Shown: positions 1-9,460, counted from the stretch's first letter. The stretch is DNA of 64,000 nucleotides from an uncultured Paracoccaceae bacterium (GCA_947493145.1 CANLPZ010000001.1:372001-436000); one strand, 5' to 3'. The notes: generated by a model not told the origin, from the letters alone. A program made the numbers and translations.

Positions 1-627
1 ATTCGTCGTGGTGACATGACCGAGGAAGAATTCCGTCGATTTGTCGAAGCGGCCAAACGACTGGAATCCTGCCCGCTTTATATTGATGACACCCCTGCTC
101 TGCCGATCTCACAACTTGCGGCGCGTGCACGTCGTTTGAAACGCACCCATGGGTTGGACGTTTTGATGGTCGACTATTTGCAGTTGGTGCGCGGCACAGG
201 CCGGTCCGAAAGCCGCGTGAACGAAATTTCAGAAATCACGATGGGGTTAAAGGCGATCGCGAAGGAATTGAACATCCCCGTAATCGCCCTTTCCCAGTTG
301 TCACGTCAGGTCGAAAGCCGCGACGATAAACGCCCACAGCTGTCCGATCTTCGGGAATCGGGTTCGATTGAGCAAGACGCCGACGTCGTGATGTTCGTGT
401 ATCGTGCCGAATATTACAAAGAACGTGAAAAACCTGCCGATCATGAACTGGACAAAATGGCCGCTTGGCAGGAAGAAATGTCACAGCTTCACGGCAAGGC
501 CGATGTGATCATCGGCAAACAACGTCACGGTCCAATTGGCGATGTTCCTCTCTCCTTCGAAGGCAAATTTACACGCTTTGGCGATCTGGCGCAGCCGTGG
601 CAGCAGCCGCCTGAGAATGGGTTCTAA
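1..627 (+). CDS. dnaB: Replicative DNA helicase DnaB, C-terminal part (5' end outside window)
   Basis: This is the C-terminal RecA-like ATPase portion of the ring helicase that unwinds DNA ahead of the replication fork. The frame is open from base 1, so the gene starts before the window; about 208 residues are visible. Seen: a Walker B-like VDYLQL segment, the QLSRQVE motif that follows it, the DLRESGSIEQDAD segment and the late IIGKQRHGPIG motif, all typical of DnaB. The Walker A part and the N-terminal DnaG-binding domain lie upstream. alr follows 69 bases later on the same strand. Confidence 0.96.
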   Translation: MRRGDMTEEEFRRFVEAAKRLESCPLYIDDTPALPISQLAARARRLKRTHGLDVLMVDYLQLVRGTGRSESRVNEISEITMGLKAIAKELNIPVIALSQLSRQVESRDDKRPQLSDLRESGSIEQDADVVMFVYRAEYYKEREKPADHELDKMAAWQEEMSQLHGKADVIIGKQRHGPIGDVPLSFEGKFTRFGDLAQPWQQPPENGF

Positions 628-696
628 CCCGCTGAAATTTCTAACAACGCAACGCAGGGGCTTGACCCCAGCCATAGGCCTGTCAAAAGACCGCTC

Positions 697-1734
697 ATGT
701 CTACTGCTCATTTAACGATTGATTTGGACGCTATCGTCGCCAACTGGCGGAGTTTGGATAGCGCAACCGACTGTGAAACTGCCGCCGTTGTCAAAGCGGA
801 CGGATATGGCTTGGGCGCGGTTCGCGTGGCCAAAGCCTTGGCCAAAGCCGGCGCGCGCCGTTTTTTCGTCGCTGCCGCCGAAGAAGGCGCACAGTTGCGC
901 GAGGCCTTGGGACACGGTCCCGAAATTAACATACTCAGCGGCCACATGAGTGGCGACACGGATATGATCGGTGATTTGAACCTCACACCGATGCTAAATT
1001 CCGTCGATCAGCTCACGCGCCACGTCGAGGCGCTTCCAAACACACGGTTTGGTATTCAAATCGATACAGGTATGAACCGGCTTGGCATGGAACCATCCGA
1101 ATGGGCCGCAATTGCGCCAATCGCCGTGCGCCAGCGCCCGACGTTGATCATGTCGCATTTGGCCTGCGCTGACGAGCCGAACCATTCAGCCAACCAAGAA
1201 CAGCTAAAGGTATTTAAAGAGATTACCGAAGGGCTTGGCATCCGACGCTCACTTGCTGCGACCGGTGGAATTTTGCTTGGAAAAGAATACCATTTTGACC
1301 TCACCCGACCTGGCGTTGGGCTGTATGGTGGTGATCCATTTGGCAATGCCAAACCAGTTGTCCAACTTGACCTACCGGTCGTGCAAATTCGCGATGTCGC
1401 CGTGGGTGAAAGCGTCGGTTATGGGTATTCATGGACGGCTGAGGAACCAAGCCGCATCGCAACCGTCGCCGCCGGATACGCGGATGGGTTGATCCGTGCC
1501 ATGTCTGGAAACACACGTCTTTTCCACGAAGACATCGCCTGCCCGATTGTCGGGCGGGTCTCAATGGACCTGATCACTGTCGATGTAACCCATATCAAAG
1601 GCAACCCGCGTTACCTGACCATATTAAACGACCAACAATCGGTCGATGATTTGGCTGCAGACGCCGGCACCATCGGGTATGAAATTCTAACCTCCTTGGG
1701 CGCGCGGTATAGCCGCCGGTATATGGGGTTATGA
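697..1734 (+). CDS. alr: Alanine racemase
   Basis: PLP enzyme interconverting L- and D-alanine, supplying D-Ala for peptidoglycan. The 345-residue protein has the PLP-lysine motif VKADGYGLG near the N-terminus (Lys33), the second catalytic base in GYADG (Tyr261) and a GRVSMD motif in the C-terminal beta domain. It is slightly shorter than many family members (350-380) but looks intact. Its stop codon overlaps the mlaE start by 4 bases, so the wall enzyme and the lipid transporter are translationally coupled. Confidence 0.96.
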   Translation: MSTAHLTIDLDAIVANWRSLDSATDCETAAVVKADGYGLGAVRVAKALAKAGARRFFVAAAEEGAQLREALGHGPEINILSGHMSGDTDMIGDLNLTPMLNSVDQLTRHVEALPNTRFGIQIDTGMNRLGMEPSEWAAIAPIAVRQRPTLIMSHLACADEPNHSANQEQLKVFKEITEGLGIRRSLAATGGILLGKEYHFDLTRPGVGLYGGDPFGNAKPVVQLDLPVVQIRDVAVGESVGYGYSWTAEEPSRIATVAAGYADGLIRAMSGNTRLFHEDIACPIVGRVSMDLITVDVTHIKGNPRYLTILNDQQSVDDLAADAGTIGYEILTSLGARYSRRYMGL

Positions 1735-2513
1735 AGTTAACCGCGCCTCTGGCCGCACTTGGGCGTGCGGTATTGGCGCTGGTGGCGGCCATCGGTCGTG
1801 TCAGCATATTTACCGCAAACACCCTATCCCACATCGTGCGTGGCCCGTTTTATGTGCGCGAACTCTTGGGATCGATCATCCAAATCGGATATTTTTCGCT
1901 GCCAGTTGTCGGGTTGACCGCATTTTTCACCGGCGGTGCCTTGGCGTTGCAAATTTTTGCCGGTGGTGCGCGGTTTAATGCAGAAGCCGTTGTTCCACAA
2001 ATTGTCGCGATCGGAATGGTACGCGAATTGGGCCCGGTCTTGGTCGGGTTAATGATTGCGGCGCGGGTGACATCCTCGGTCGCTGCGGAAATCGCGACAA
2101 TGAAAGTGACCGAACAGATCGACGCGTTGGTGACTTTGTCGACCAACCCGACCAAATACTTAACAGTTCCTCGGGTCGTGGCAGCAACCCTTGTGATGCC
2201 AATTTTGGTGGGCGTCGGCGATATCATCGGTGTCTTTGGCGGGTATCTGGTATCGACGCAACGGCTTGGATTTAACGCCTCCGCGTATCTTCAAAATACT
2301 GTTGATTTTCTGGAATTTACTGACATTTCCTCAAGTCTATTAAAAGGGGCCGTGTTTGGGTTCATTGCGGCGCTTATGGGCTGTTATTACGGTATGAATT
2401 CGGCACGCGGCGCCCAAGGTGTGGGCCAAGCGACCAAAGCCGCGGTGGTCGCGGCGGCCGTGTTAATTCTGGCGGCGAATTTCGTTTTGACGGAGGTGTT
2501 TTTCTCCGCATGA
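1731..2513 (+). CDS. mlaE: MlaE-type ABC transporter permease (phospholipid trafficking)
   Basis: Inner-membrane permease of the Mla system that moves phospholipids between inner and outer membranes. The 260 residues contain five to six hydrophobic segments, and the conserved core with [10 protein letters not shown], the [10 protein letters not shown] loop and an AAEIATM segment is the MlaE/YrbE signature. It overlaps alr by 4 bases upstream and mlaF by 4 bases downstream, forming alr-mlaE-mlaF. The substrate-binding MlaD partner is not encoded next to it. Confidence 0.93.
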   Translation: MKLTAPLAALGRAVLALVAAIGRVSIFTANTLSHIVRGPFYVRELLGSIIQIGYFSLPVVGLTAFFTGGALALQIFAGGARFNAEAVVPQIVAIGMVRELGPVLVGLMIAARVTSSVAAEIATMKVTEQIDALVTLSTNPTKYLTVPRVVAATLVMPILVGVGDIIGVFGGYLVSTQRLGFNASAYLQNTVDFLEFTDISSSLLKGAVFGFIAALMGCYYGMNSARGAQGVGQATKAAVVAAAVLILAANFVLTEVFFSA

Positions 2514-3256
2514 TTACGCTCGACAACATTCATAAAAGCTTTGGCAACAACCACGTCTTGCGTGGGGTGAACCTGCACGTCGATCGCGGTGAAAGCATGG
2601 TCATCATTGGCGGATCTGGTACTGGAAAATCCATCACGATCAAATCTGTTCTTGGATTGGTTAAACATGATTCAGGTTCCATTACAGTTGATGGACAAGA
2701 CATTGACACTGGCGATCGCGATGCATTCCTTGCGCGGTTTGGGATGTTGTTTCAGGGGGGCGCACTGTTTGACAGTCTCTCGGTCTGGCAAAACGTCGCC
2801 TTTCGTCTGTTGCGCGGGTCGTTAAAACGTCCAAAGGACGAGGCACGCGACATCGCGATTGAAAAACTGCGTCGTGTCGGTCTTACCGCGGATGTTGCAG
2901 ACCGGTTTCCATCAGAACTTTCCGGCGGAATGCAAAAACGCGTGGGGCTTGCCCGTGCCATCGCGACCAATCCCGAAATTATCTTTTTTGATGAGCCGAC
3001 CACAGGCCTTGACCCGATTATGTCCGGTGTCATCAACGACCTAATCCGCGAAATCGTCGTCGAAATGGGGGCGACGGCGGTGACAATCACCCATGACATG
3101 ACGTCGGTGCGTGCCATCGCAGACAAAGTTGCGATGCTGCACAACGGCGTAATCCAATGGTCGGGACCGGTGTCTGAACTTGATGCAACCGACGATCCGT
3201 TTGTACGCCAATTCATTACGGGGTCAGCAGACGGCCCGATCGAAGCAATACGTTAA
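2510..3256 (+). CDS. mlaF: MlaF-type ABC transporter ATP-binding protein
   Basis: ATPase that powers the MlaE permease. Seen in its 248 residues: Walker A GGSGTGKS (34-41), ABC signature LSGGMQKRV, Walker B with FFDEPTTGLDP, and the H-loop in ITHDM. The size and the LSGGM variant of the signature fit MlaF. It starts inside the mlaE stop (ATGA). No mlaD, mlaC or mlaB follows; the next 200 bases are non-coding and then an unrelated membrane protein begins. Confidence 0.93.
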   Translation: MITLDNIHKSFGNNHVLRGVNLHVDRGESMVIIGGSGTGKSITIKSVLGLVKHDSGSITVDGQDIDTGDRDAFLARFGMLFQGGALFDSLSVWQNVAFRLLRGSLKRPKDEARDIAIEKLRRVGLTADVADRFPSELSGGMQKRVGLARAIATNPEIIFFDEPTTGLDPIMSGVINDLIREIVVEMGATAVTITHDMTSVRAIADKVAMLHNGVIQWSGPVSELDATDDPFVRQFITGSADGPIEAIR

Positions 3257-3370
3257 TTTTCCAATACGGCGACAATTTCACGTAACTGCTTAAATTTGTT
3301 TTCTTCCCCACAACAAACGGTTAAAAAATGCACCGAATTCACACGAAAACTTTACTGTAATCCTTCAAAT

Positions 3371-3400
3371 TTGACGCCTTTTCGGGTATTTTCCCGTTAT
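3371..3400 (+). promoter_or_regulatory. Candidate sigma-70 promoter for the 3463 gene
   Basis: TTGACG at 3371-3376 is followed after 17-18 bases by CCGTTA/CGTTAT at 3394-3400. The -35 box is good and the -10 box is weak. A short inverted repeat, CGGG at 3383-3386 and CCCG at 3393-3396, lies in the spacer and could be an operator or chance. The rest of the 205-base gap after mlaF is A+T-rich and shows nothing else. Confidence 0.35.
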
Positions 3401-3462
3401 TTCAAACTGCCAAAGCGACTACGTTACTATTGTTACTTTCACACCTTTGCTGGGGGTTTATT

Positions 3463-4224
3463 GTGATTACTTCTTGGGGAAATCGGTTCGTCCGTGCGCA
3501 ACGTGCGCTTCATTCTTTGTCACTTGTGACAATTGCTATCATTGCTTTGATCGCAGTGGGTTACACATTCCTGTCCGCCTTTGGCGTCACGCCATGGTTA
3601 TCATTCACTGCGCAGTTTGGGGAATTCGTTGTTCCGAACGCAGGAATGATTGTTCAGATCACAGTCGCAGTTTTTGCACTGATGTTGGCGTTGTATATTC
3701 CGTCAAACTTGCGGGTTCTTCAACTGGAACGCGCGCACCGGAAATTCAACATTACGATGGAAGATGTAGCACGGGCATATCAAATCAGCCATGCGGCTGA
3801 CCGCACTGGGCTTTTCACTATGAGCTCTGAGTTCGACAGTGTTCGCGAACGCCTGACATTCATGCGGGACCACCCTGACCTGTCCGAATTGGAACCAGAC
3901 GTATTGGAAGTCGCCGCACAAATGAGCCAATCCGCACGCGAATTGGCGACCGTCTATTCCGATGAAAAAGTTGCGCGGGCGCGCACGTTCCTTGAACAGC
4001 GCCAGCAAGAAGTCGAAGCACAACAAGAGCGGATCATTCGGGCCCACCATTCGATCAGCGAATTGCGTCAATGGGCGCAGCAGGTAGAATTGGAAGAAAG
4101 CGTTGTGGCAAGCCAGATGTCACGTTTGGAAGAAGACATGATGGCGATCCTACCGCCGCTGGGCTATCAGTTCAGCAAGAAAGACGACAATGTCGTCCCC
4201 ATCATTTCCAATGCTGCTGAATAA
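3463..4224 (+). CDS. Conserved membrane-anchored coiled-coil protein of unknown function
   Basis: I do not recognise a characterised family. The protein of 253 residues has two hydrophobic segments (about residues 18-40 and 58-80), then a mostly helical cytoplasmic part ending in a long Glu/Gln/Arg-rich coiled coil (about 170-225). The GTG start at 3463 is preferred over an upstream TTG at 3430 because a GGGGG run at 3452-3456 sits 6 bases before it. Homologous proteins in this lineage are sometimes labelled DNA repair protein; nothing in the sequence supports that. The following PqiA-like frame overlaps its 3' end. Confidence 0.75.
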   Translation: MITSWGNRFVRAQRALHSLSLVTIAIIALIAVGYTFLSAFGVTPWLSFTAQFGEFVVPNAGMIVQITVAVFALMLALYIPSNLRVLQLERAHRKFNITMEDVARAYQISHAADRTGLFTMSSEFDSVRERLTFMRDHPDLSELEPDVLEVAAQMSQSARELATVYSDEKVARARTFLEQRQQEVEAQQERIIRAHHSISELRQWAQQVELEESVVASQMSRLEEDMMAILPPLGYQFSKKDDNVVPIISNAAE

Positions 4225-4654
4225 ACACTTTGCAACACATTCTGAAATTCGCGAACCTTGCGTTATTGGTTTTATTTCCAATCGCTTGGTTCGCGCCGGT
4301 GTTTTGCCGTTGTTCGGGCTTTCTGAAATTTCCGTTTTGTCGGGCCTTCAGTCGCTTTGGTCGACTGACATATTTTTAGCCTTGATTGTCACCGGTTTTG
4401 CGCTTTTCGCCCCCTATTTGAAAACCATTGGTTTGGCATTGGTCCATTTCCGACTGCTTGACAGGCGCGTCACACCGGTCCTTTCATGGCTTGGAAAACT
4501 TGCCATGGCCGATGTTTTTTTGATCGCGCTTTATATTGTGGTGATCAAAGGGATCGGCATCGGCCGCGTTGAAACCGCATGGGGGCTGTATTTGTTCACC
4601 TTTTGCATTCTAAGCTCGGTCGCGATTTCAATTCTAACATCGCGGCAAAAATGA
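4190..4654 (+). CDS. Paraquat-inducible protein A (PqiA)-like membrane protein, N-terminus probably frameshifted
   Basis: The hydrophobic protein contains LFGLSEISVLSGLQSLW, an ALFAPYLKTIGLAL helix and a LAMADVFLIALYIVV segment with the layout of half-length PqiA proteins. The first 35 or so residues of this frame look unlike a membrane protein, whereas another frame over 4230-4302 reads FANLALLVLFPIAWFAP, the expected first helix. This suggests a small deletion near 4290-4305 that broke the reading frame. The long version would start at ATG 4190, inside the preceding gene. Function unknown; PqiA proteins are inner-membrane parts of lipid-transport (MCE) systems. Confidence 0.6.
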   Translation: MSSPSFPMLLNKHFATHSEIREPCVIGFISNRLVRAGVLPLFGLSEISVLSGLQSLWSTDIFLALIVTGFALFAPYLKTIGLALVHFRLLDRRVTPVLSWLGKLAMADVFLIALYIVVIKGIGIGRVETAWGLYLFTFCILSSVAISILTSRQK

Positions 4655-4710
4655 CCTCACGCGAGGTTCGCCACTTGTTCGTAACACGCTAATCAGGCAT
4701 CACTGGGTCC

Positions 4711-6075
4711 ATGGCAAAATCCAACGTCTTCGTCTGCACCAATTGCAAAGCAAGCTTTTCCAAATGGGCAGGCCAATGTGAAAACTGTGGCGAATGGAAC
4801 ACCATTGTTGAGGAGCAGCCGCTTTCAACCGGTCCGTCCAAGAAGTCACTGGGCGCAGAGCGCGGGCGTGCCTTGAACTTGGGCAACCTGTCCAGCGTCG
4901 ATGCGCCGCCGCCACGAACCGAATCCGGTGTTGCAGAGCTCGACCGTGTGTTTGGGGGCGGCTTGGTTGACGCATCTGCCATTCTGGTCGGCGGTGATCC
5001 GGGCATCGGCAAGTCCACCTTGTTATTGCAGGCCGCTGCAAGATTTGCCCGTAACGGTTTGAACGTTATCTATATTTCTGGCGAGGAAGCCAGCGCCCAA
5101 GTCCGAATGCGCGCGCGCCGTTTGGGATTAGAGGAAAGCCCTGTTCAATTGGCATCGGCCACGAACCTGCGCGACATCCTAACGACGCTGGAAGACGCCA
5201 AACCCGACCTTGTGATCATTGATTCCATTCAAACCATGTGGATCGACACCATCGATGCAACACCAGGGTCGGTGTCGCAGGTCCGATCATGTGCGCATGA
5301 GCTGACAACATTTGCCAAACGCAATGGCGTTGCAGTGATTATGGTTGGGCACGTGACCAAAGACGGTCAAATTGCTGGCCCGCGTGTGGTCGAACATATG
5401 GTCGATACCGTTTTGTATTTCGAAGGCGAACGCGGACATCAATTCCGTATCCTGCGCGCGGTGAAAAACCGGTTTGGCCCAGCTGATGAAATCGGCGTTT
5501 TTGAAATGACTGGGCGCGGATTGGCAGAGGTCAAAAACCCTTCTGCCCTGTTTTTGTCAGAACGTGGCGAACCCACACCAGGATCCGTGGTGTTTGCTGG
5601 AATCGAAGGCACGCGCCCAGTTCTTTGTGAATTCCAAGCGCTTGTTGCCCCCTCGCCTCATTCCCAAGCGCGACGCACAGTTGTTGGATGGGATGGCGGT
5701 CGGCTCGCTATGATCTTGGCCGTCCTCGAATCGCGCTGTGGTGTGCCGTTCACCGGATTGGATGTGTATCTGAACGTGGCCGGCGGCATGCGGATCAGCG
5801 AACCTGCCGCCGATTTGGCCGTTGCAGCCGCGCTGGTTTCCGCGCGCGAGGACAGCGCATTGCCAGCAGACTGTGTTGTTTTTGGCGAAATTAGCCTTTC
5901 AGGTGCCCTGCGTCCTGTGTCTCAGGCCGAAAATCGGTTGAAAGAAGCGTCAAAACTTGGTTTCACATCAGCCATAACGCCTCAAACCAAAAAGAAAGGG
6001 GCGGATGCGGGGCTGACCTTAAAATCCATGTCTGATTTGGTCAATTTCGTGAACGAGACATTTGGCGACCGTTAA
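4711..6075 (+). CDS. radA: DNA repair protein RadA
   Basis: RecA-like branch-migration helicase of recombinational repair. In 454 residues it shows a Cys4 zinc finger (C9, C12, C23, C26), Walker A GGDPGIGKST (94-103), the RadA-specific KNRFG motif after the ATPase core, and a C-terminal Lon-protease-like domain starting near GSVVFAGIEG. The length is normal for RadA. radA, cvpA and purF follow each other on the same strand, an order common in this lineage. Confidence 0.97.
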   Translation: MAKSNVFVCTNCKASFSKWAGQCENCGEWNTIVEEQPLSTGPSKKSLGAERGRALNLGNLSSVDAPPPRTESGVAELDRVFGGGLVDASAILVGGDPGIGKSTLLLQAAARFARNGLNVIYISGEEASAQVRMRARRLGLEESPVQLASATNLRDILTTLEDAKPDLVIIDSIQTMWIDTIDATPGSVSQVRSCAHELTTFAKRNGVAVIMVGHVTKDGQIAGPRVVEHMVDTVLYFEGERGHQFRILRAVKNRFGPADEIGVFEMTGRGLAEVKNPSALFLSERGEPTPGSVVFAGIEGTRPVLCEFQALVAPSPHSQARRTVVGWDGGRLAMILAVLESRCGVPFTGLDVYLNVAGGMRISEPAADLAVAAALVSAREDSALPADCVVFGEISLSGALRPVSQAENRLKEASKLGFTSAITPQTKKKGADAGLTLKSMSDLVNFVNETFGDR

Positions 6076-6096
6076 CGCCATAGAAGGAGAGACCTG

Positions 6097-6654
6097 ATGG
6101 AAGGGTTCACAATTATCGACGCGGTGGTCGCAGGGGTCATCGTTTTATCGGCACTTTTGGCGTACAGCCGCGGGTTCACGCGCGAAGCCATGTCGATCCT
6201 TGGATGGGTTGGCGCCGCGATTTTGGCGTTTATTTTTGCCGACCAAGTAAAACCGCTGATTTCCAACCTTCCGGTCATCGGGGATTTCATCGCTGACAGT
6301 TGTGAACTGAGCATCATCGCAGCCTTTGCTGTTGTTTTCGCTTTGGCACTTGTTGTTGTGTCCCTCTTCACGCCGCTCTTTTCCTCCCTTATTCAGCGCT
6401 CCGCACTTGGTGGCTTGGACCAAGGGCTCGGGTTCTTATTCGGTGTGCTGCGCGGAATTTTGTTGGTCGCAGTTGCGTTCTTTGTCTACGACACGGTCTT
6501 AACAGCGCAGGACCTGCCCATGGTTGATGACAGCCGGAGCGCCGCCGTGTTCGGAAAAATGACAGGCCGTATCGAAGGTCAGGACCCAGATGCAGCGTTG
6601 GGTTGGATCACAAAACAGTTTGAACAACTAACTGGCGAATGTACTGCGGAATAA
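6097..6654 (+). CDS. cvpA: CvpA family membrane protein
   Basis: Inner-membrane protein of the CvpA family, named for its role in colicin V production and linked to envelope stress tolerance. The 185 residues form four hydrophobic segments; the family features AYSRGFTREA after the first helix and GGLDQGLGFLFGVLRG before the last are visible. A strong GGAGAG Shine-Dalgarno lies just before ATG 6097. It sits between radA and purF, with a terminator immediately downstream. Confidence 0.92.
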   Translation: MEGFTIIDAVVAGVIVLSALLAYSRGFTREAMSILGWVGAAILAFIFADQVKPLISNLPVIGDFIADSCELSIIAAFAVVFALALVVVSLFTPLFSSLIQRSALGGLDQGLGFLFGVLRGILLVAVAFFVYDTVLTAQDLPMVDDSRSAAVFGKMTGRIEGQDPDAALGWITKQFEQLTGECTAE

Positions 6655-6680
6655 TTTTACCGGCTGATCAAAGATCAAAC

Positions 6681-6715
6681 AAAAAGCGGCCTTTCCAGCG
6701 GAAGGTCGCTTTTTT
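6681..6715 (+). terminator. Rho-independent terminator after cvpA
   Basis: An imperfect hairpin of AAAAAGCGGCC and GGTCGCTTTTT arms around a small AGC loop, with a T-run on the 3' side (6709-6715). It separates radA-cvpA from purF. Confidence 0.75.
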
Positions 6716-6817
6716 CTTCGCCAAACAGGCAGATTTTTGTGATAGTTTCGTGACACGACAACGCCAAGCGCTTATGACGCAGGCAAACGCAACTTTCGGA
6801 TTCGGAGCGCCACACTC

Positions 6818-8287
6818 TTGTCCCACCTTATGCCACCTGCTCACCCCTTTGATGACGACAAGCTAAAAGAGGAATGCGGCGTGTTCGGCGTGGTCGGTGT
6901 GTCCGACGCAGCGAACTTTGTGGCGCTTGGGATGCACGCGTTGCAACACCGCGGACAAGAGGCCGGTGGTATTGTCACCCACGACAGTGACCAAGGGTTC
7001 AATTCGGCCCGACGTTTTGGGTATGTGCGCGACAACTTCACATCTGCGAAATTGATGGAAACGCTGCCTGGGTCAATTGGGATCGGTCACGTACGATATT
7101 CCACAGCCGGATCAAAAGGCGCGACCGCGATCCGCGATGTGCAGCCGTTTTTTGGCGAATTTTCCATGGGTGGGGCTGCGATTGCCCACAATGGTAACAT
7201 CACCAATGCCAATGCCTTGCGCAAAGAACTGATTGATCGTGGTTCGATCTTTCAATCTTCGTCAGATAGCGAATGTATTATCCATTTGATGGCACGGTCT
7301 ATGGGCGCAACAATCCCTGACCGAATGGAAGAAGCCCTGCGCAAAGTTCAAGGCGCGTTTTCCGTGGTCGCCATGACGCGCACCAAATTGATCGGTGTGC
7401 GTGATCCATTGGGTGTACGCCCGTTGGTGTTGGGCAAACTTGGGGACGGTTGGGTTTTGTCATCTGAAACCTGTGCCCTTGATATCGTCGGCGCAGAATT
7501 TATTCGCGAAATCGAACCGGGCGAAATGGTTGTCATCAACAAAGATGGCGTCAAAAGCCACCGCCCTTTCCGCCCTGCAAAGTCGCGGTTCTGCATCTTT
7601 GAGCATGTGTATTTCAGCCGCCCTGACAGTATCCTTGGCGGTCGTTCTGTATACGAGACGCGCGAAAACATCGGGCGCGAATTGGCCAAAGAAAACCCCG
7701 TTGAGGCGGATTTGGTCTGCCCTGTGCCAGACAGCGGAACACCGGCTGCAATCGGGTATTCACTGCAAAGCGGTATTCCCTATGCGATGGGTATTATACG
7801 CAACCAATACATGGGCCGCACGTTTATCGAACCCTCTGAACAGATCCGCAACATGGGTGTTCGGTTGAAACTGAACGTGAACCGCGCCCTGATCGAAGGC
7901 AAGCGGGTTATTTTGGTGGACGACTCCGTTGTACGGGGAACAACAAGCCGCAAGATTAAGGAAATGATCCTTGATGCTGGTGCCGCCGAAGTTCACTTCC
8001 GCATCGCAAGCCCTCCAACGGCGTGGCCTTGTTTTTATGGTGTCGATACGCCTGAACGTGAAAAGCTGTTGGCCGCAACCATGTCAGAGGCTGAGATGGC
8101 CGAGCATTTGGCGGTCGATAGTTTGAAGTTCATCTCGCTTGATGGGCTGTACCGTGCTGTTGGTGAAACAAAAGGCCGCGATCCAAACGCACCGGCATAT
8201 TGTGACGCATGTTTTTCCGGCGAATACCCTGTTGTCCCGTCGGATATGATCGACGATGGGTTCGAAATGAAACCCGCCGCAGAATAA
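6818..8287 (+). CDS. purF: Amidophosphoribosyltransferase
   Basis: Catalyses the first committed step of purine synthesis, PRPP plus glutamine to phosphoribosylamine. A short propeptide precedes the N-terminal nucleophile Cys in EECGVFG, so the protein is self-processed. The PRPP motif VILVDDSVVRGTT is intact. Cysteines in RFCIFEH, PCFYG and CDAC match the four ligands of the [4Fe-4S] B. subtilis-type enzyme. The TTG start at 6818 has GGAG 10 bases upstream; ATG 6830 is the alternative and gives 485 residues. Confidence 0.96.
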   Translation: MSHLMPPAHPFDDDKLKEECGVFGVVGVSDAANFVALGMHALQHRGQEAGGIVTHDSDQGFNSARRFGYVRDNFTSAKLMETLPGSIGIGHVRYSTAGSKGATAIRDVQPFFGEFSMGGAAIAHNGNITNANALRKELIDRGSIFQSSSDSECIIHLMARSMGATIPDRMEEALRKVQGAFSVVAMTRTKLIGVRDPLGVRPLVLGKLGDGWVLSSETCALDIVGAEFIREIEPGEMVVINKDGVKSHRPFRPAKSRFCIFEHVYFSRPDSILGGRSVYETRENIGRELAKENPVEADLVCPVPDSGTPAAIGYSLQSGIPYAMGIIRNQYMGRTFIEPSEQIRNMGVRLKLNVNRALIEGKRVILVDDSVVRGTTSRKIKEMILDAGAAEVHFRIASPPTAWPCFYGVDTPEREKLLAATMSEAEMAEHLAVDSLKFISLDGLYRAVGETKGRDPNAPAYCDACFSGEYPVVPSDMIDDGFEMKPAAE

Positions 8288-8325
8288 CACCTCGACGCGG
8301 ATGCCGCTGATCTGGGATTGAGTAT

Positions 8326-8760
8326 TTGAACAAAGAAGAAACCAAAGACGATGTGATCCGGTTTCGGCCGCATCATTTTTTGTGCGCGCTTGGGTTTCAA
8401 GGCAAAGGGTATTCCGAAGACTTCACCGCAAATATGTCAGATATCGTTGACGGACGCCTGCGCAGCGACACTGGCGACAATGCGGTGATCCAAGTTGTAG
8501 GCCTAGCCGATGATATCTGTGGTCCCTGCCCCAAACGACGCGGAAAGCTGTGTACGCAGCAGATGAAAATAAGCGTCTTGGATCGCAGCCATGCAGCCGC
8601 GTTGCGATTGCAGCCCCATGAACGATTAACTTGGGGCGAGGCAAAGGCGCGGATAAAGGCCAATGTGCCATGTGGGTCGCTCAAAACGCTTTGCCAGAAT
8701 TGTCAGTGGGAACCTTACGGCATGTGCGAAACCGCATTGGCCAAGCTTCACGAGAAATAA
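8326..8760 (+). CDS. DUF1284 domain protein, cysteine-rich
   Basis: Small protein of 144 residues with the RPHHFLC opening and two cysteine clusters, ICGPCPKRRGKLC and CGSLKTLCQNCQ...GMC, the pattern of the DUF1284 family; the cysteines suggest a metal or iron-sulfur site. Function is not established. It appears to start at TTG 8326 (GGGA a few bases upstream); a GTG eight codons later is possible. It lies 38 bases after purF and is followed by a bidirectional terminator. Confidence 0.8.
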   Translation: MNKEETKDDVIRFRPHHFLCALGFQGKGYSEDFTANMSDIVDGRLRSDTGDNAVIQVVGLADDICGPCPKRRGKLCTQQMKISVLDRSHAAALRLQPHERLTWGEAKARIKANVPCGSLKTLCQNCQWEPYGMCETALAKLHEK

Positions 8761-8795
8761 AAAACGCCGCTGAAAACCAGCGGCGTTTCTTTTTA
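8761..8795. terminator. Bidirectional terminator between DUF1284 gene and bioY
   Basis: Perfect hairpin AAACGCCGCTG / CAGCGGCGTTT around an AAAAC-type loop (8762-8788), with T-runs on the plus side and A-runs on the other, serving the two convergent genes. Confidence 0.9.
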
Positions 8796-8811
8796 GTATG
8801 TGTTTTAGCGC

Positions 8812-9405
8812 TTAGGCGTCTTTGCGGTTCTTTAGAAGCTGCCAGCCGCCAGCGACAACCATTGCAGCCAAGATCGCCTTAACAGCGTCGCCAATTAGGA
8901 ATGGAGACATGTACCATTTCCAGATCGATGCGAAATCACCAGCGCCCCATTTTGCTGTGTCCAGACCAACGACTTCGGCAAGTGCCATCGCCCAAGCAAC
9001 ACCAGGGATGTACAGAAGCGCTGAGATCACGATGCCGATCACAGACAACGCAAAGACGTTTTTAATGCCACGATCAGATGCAAGACCGGCCAAGAACGCC
9101 ATACCAACGAAACCGACCAAGAAACCAGCTGTCGGGCCAAAGAAGGCCGCACCGTTTGTCATTTTCGCAAAGACTGGAAGGCCAAGCGCGCCCTCGGCCA
9201 AATACGCCAACAACGTAACAGCCCCCATACGCGCACCAAATGCATATCCGACCAAAAGAACAGCGAATGTTTGAAGCGTCACTGGGACCGGATACATTGG
9301 AACAGTGATCTGCGCACAGACGGCAATGAACAGTGATCCCAAAATCACCATAAGCGCTTTGGCTTGTAGTGACTGAGTTGAGAAGAGAGAGGATGTAAGT
9401 GTCAT
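8812..9405 (-). CDS. bioY: Biotin transporter BioY
   Basis: Substrate-binding S component of the ECF-type biotin transporter, an integral membrane protein. The 197 residues carry about six hydrophobic segments and the BioY hallmarks PVPVTLQTFAVLL and GARMGA, plus GAAFFGPTAGFLVGF. Start at ATG 9405 is fixed by an AAGGAAGG Shine-Dalgarno; the longer frame to 9525 has no family similarity in its first 40 residues. No bioM/bioN genes adjoin it, so it is a solitary BioY. birA and a biotin-dependent carboxylase occur elsewhere in the window. Confidence 0.95.
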   Translation of the reverse strand: MTLTSSLFSTQSLQAKALMVILGSLFIAVCAQITVPMYPVPVTLQTFAVLLVGYAFGARMGAVTLLAYLAEGALGLPVFAKMTNGAAFFGPTAGFLVGFVGMAFLAGLASDRGIKNVFALSVIGIVISALLYIPGVAWAMALAEVVGLDTAKWGAGDFASIWKWYMSPFLIGDAVKAILAAMVVAGGWQLLKNRKDA

Positions 9406-9460
9406 TTTTGACCTTCCTTGTTTTTGCCGACCCAAAGTCAGCCCCCTAAAAATTTGCGTG

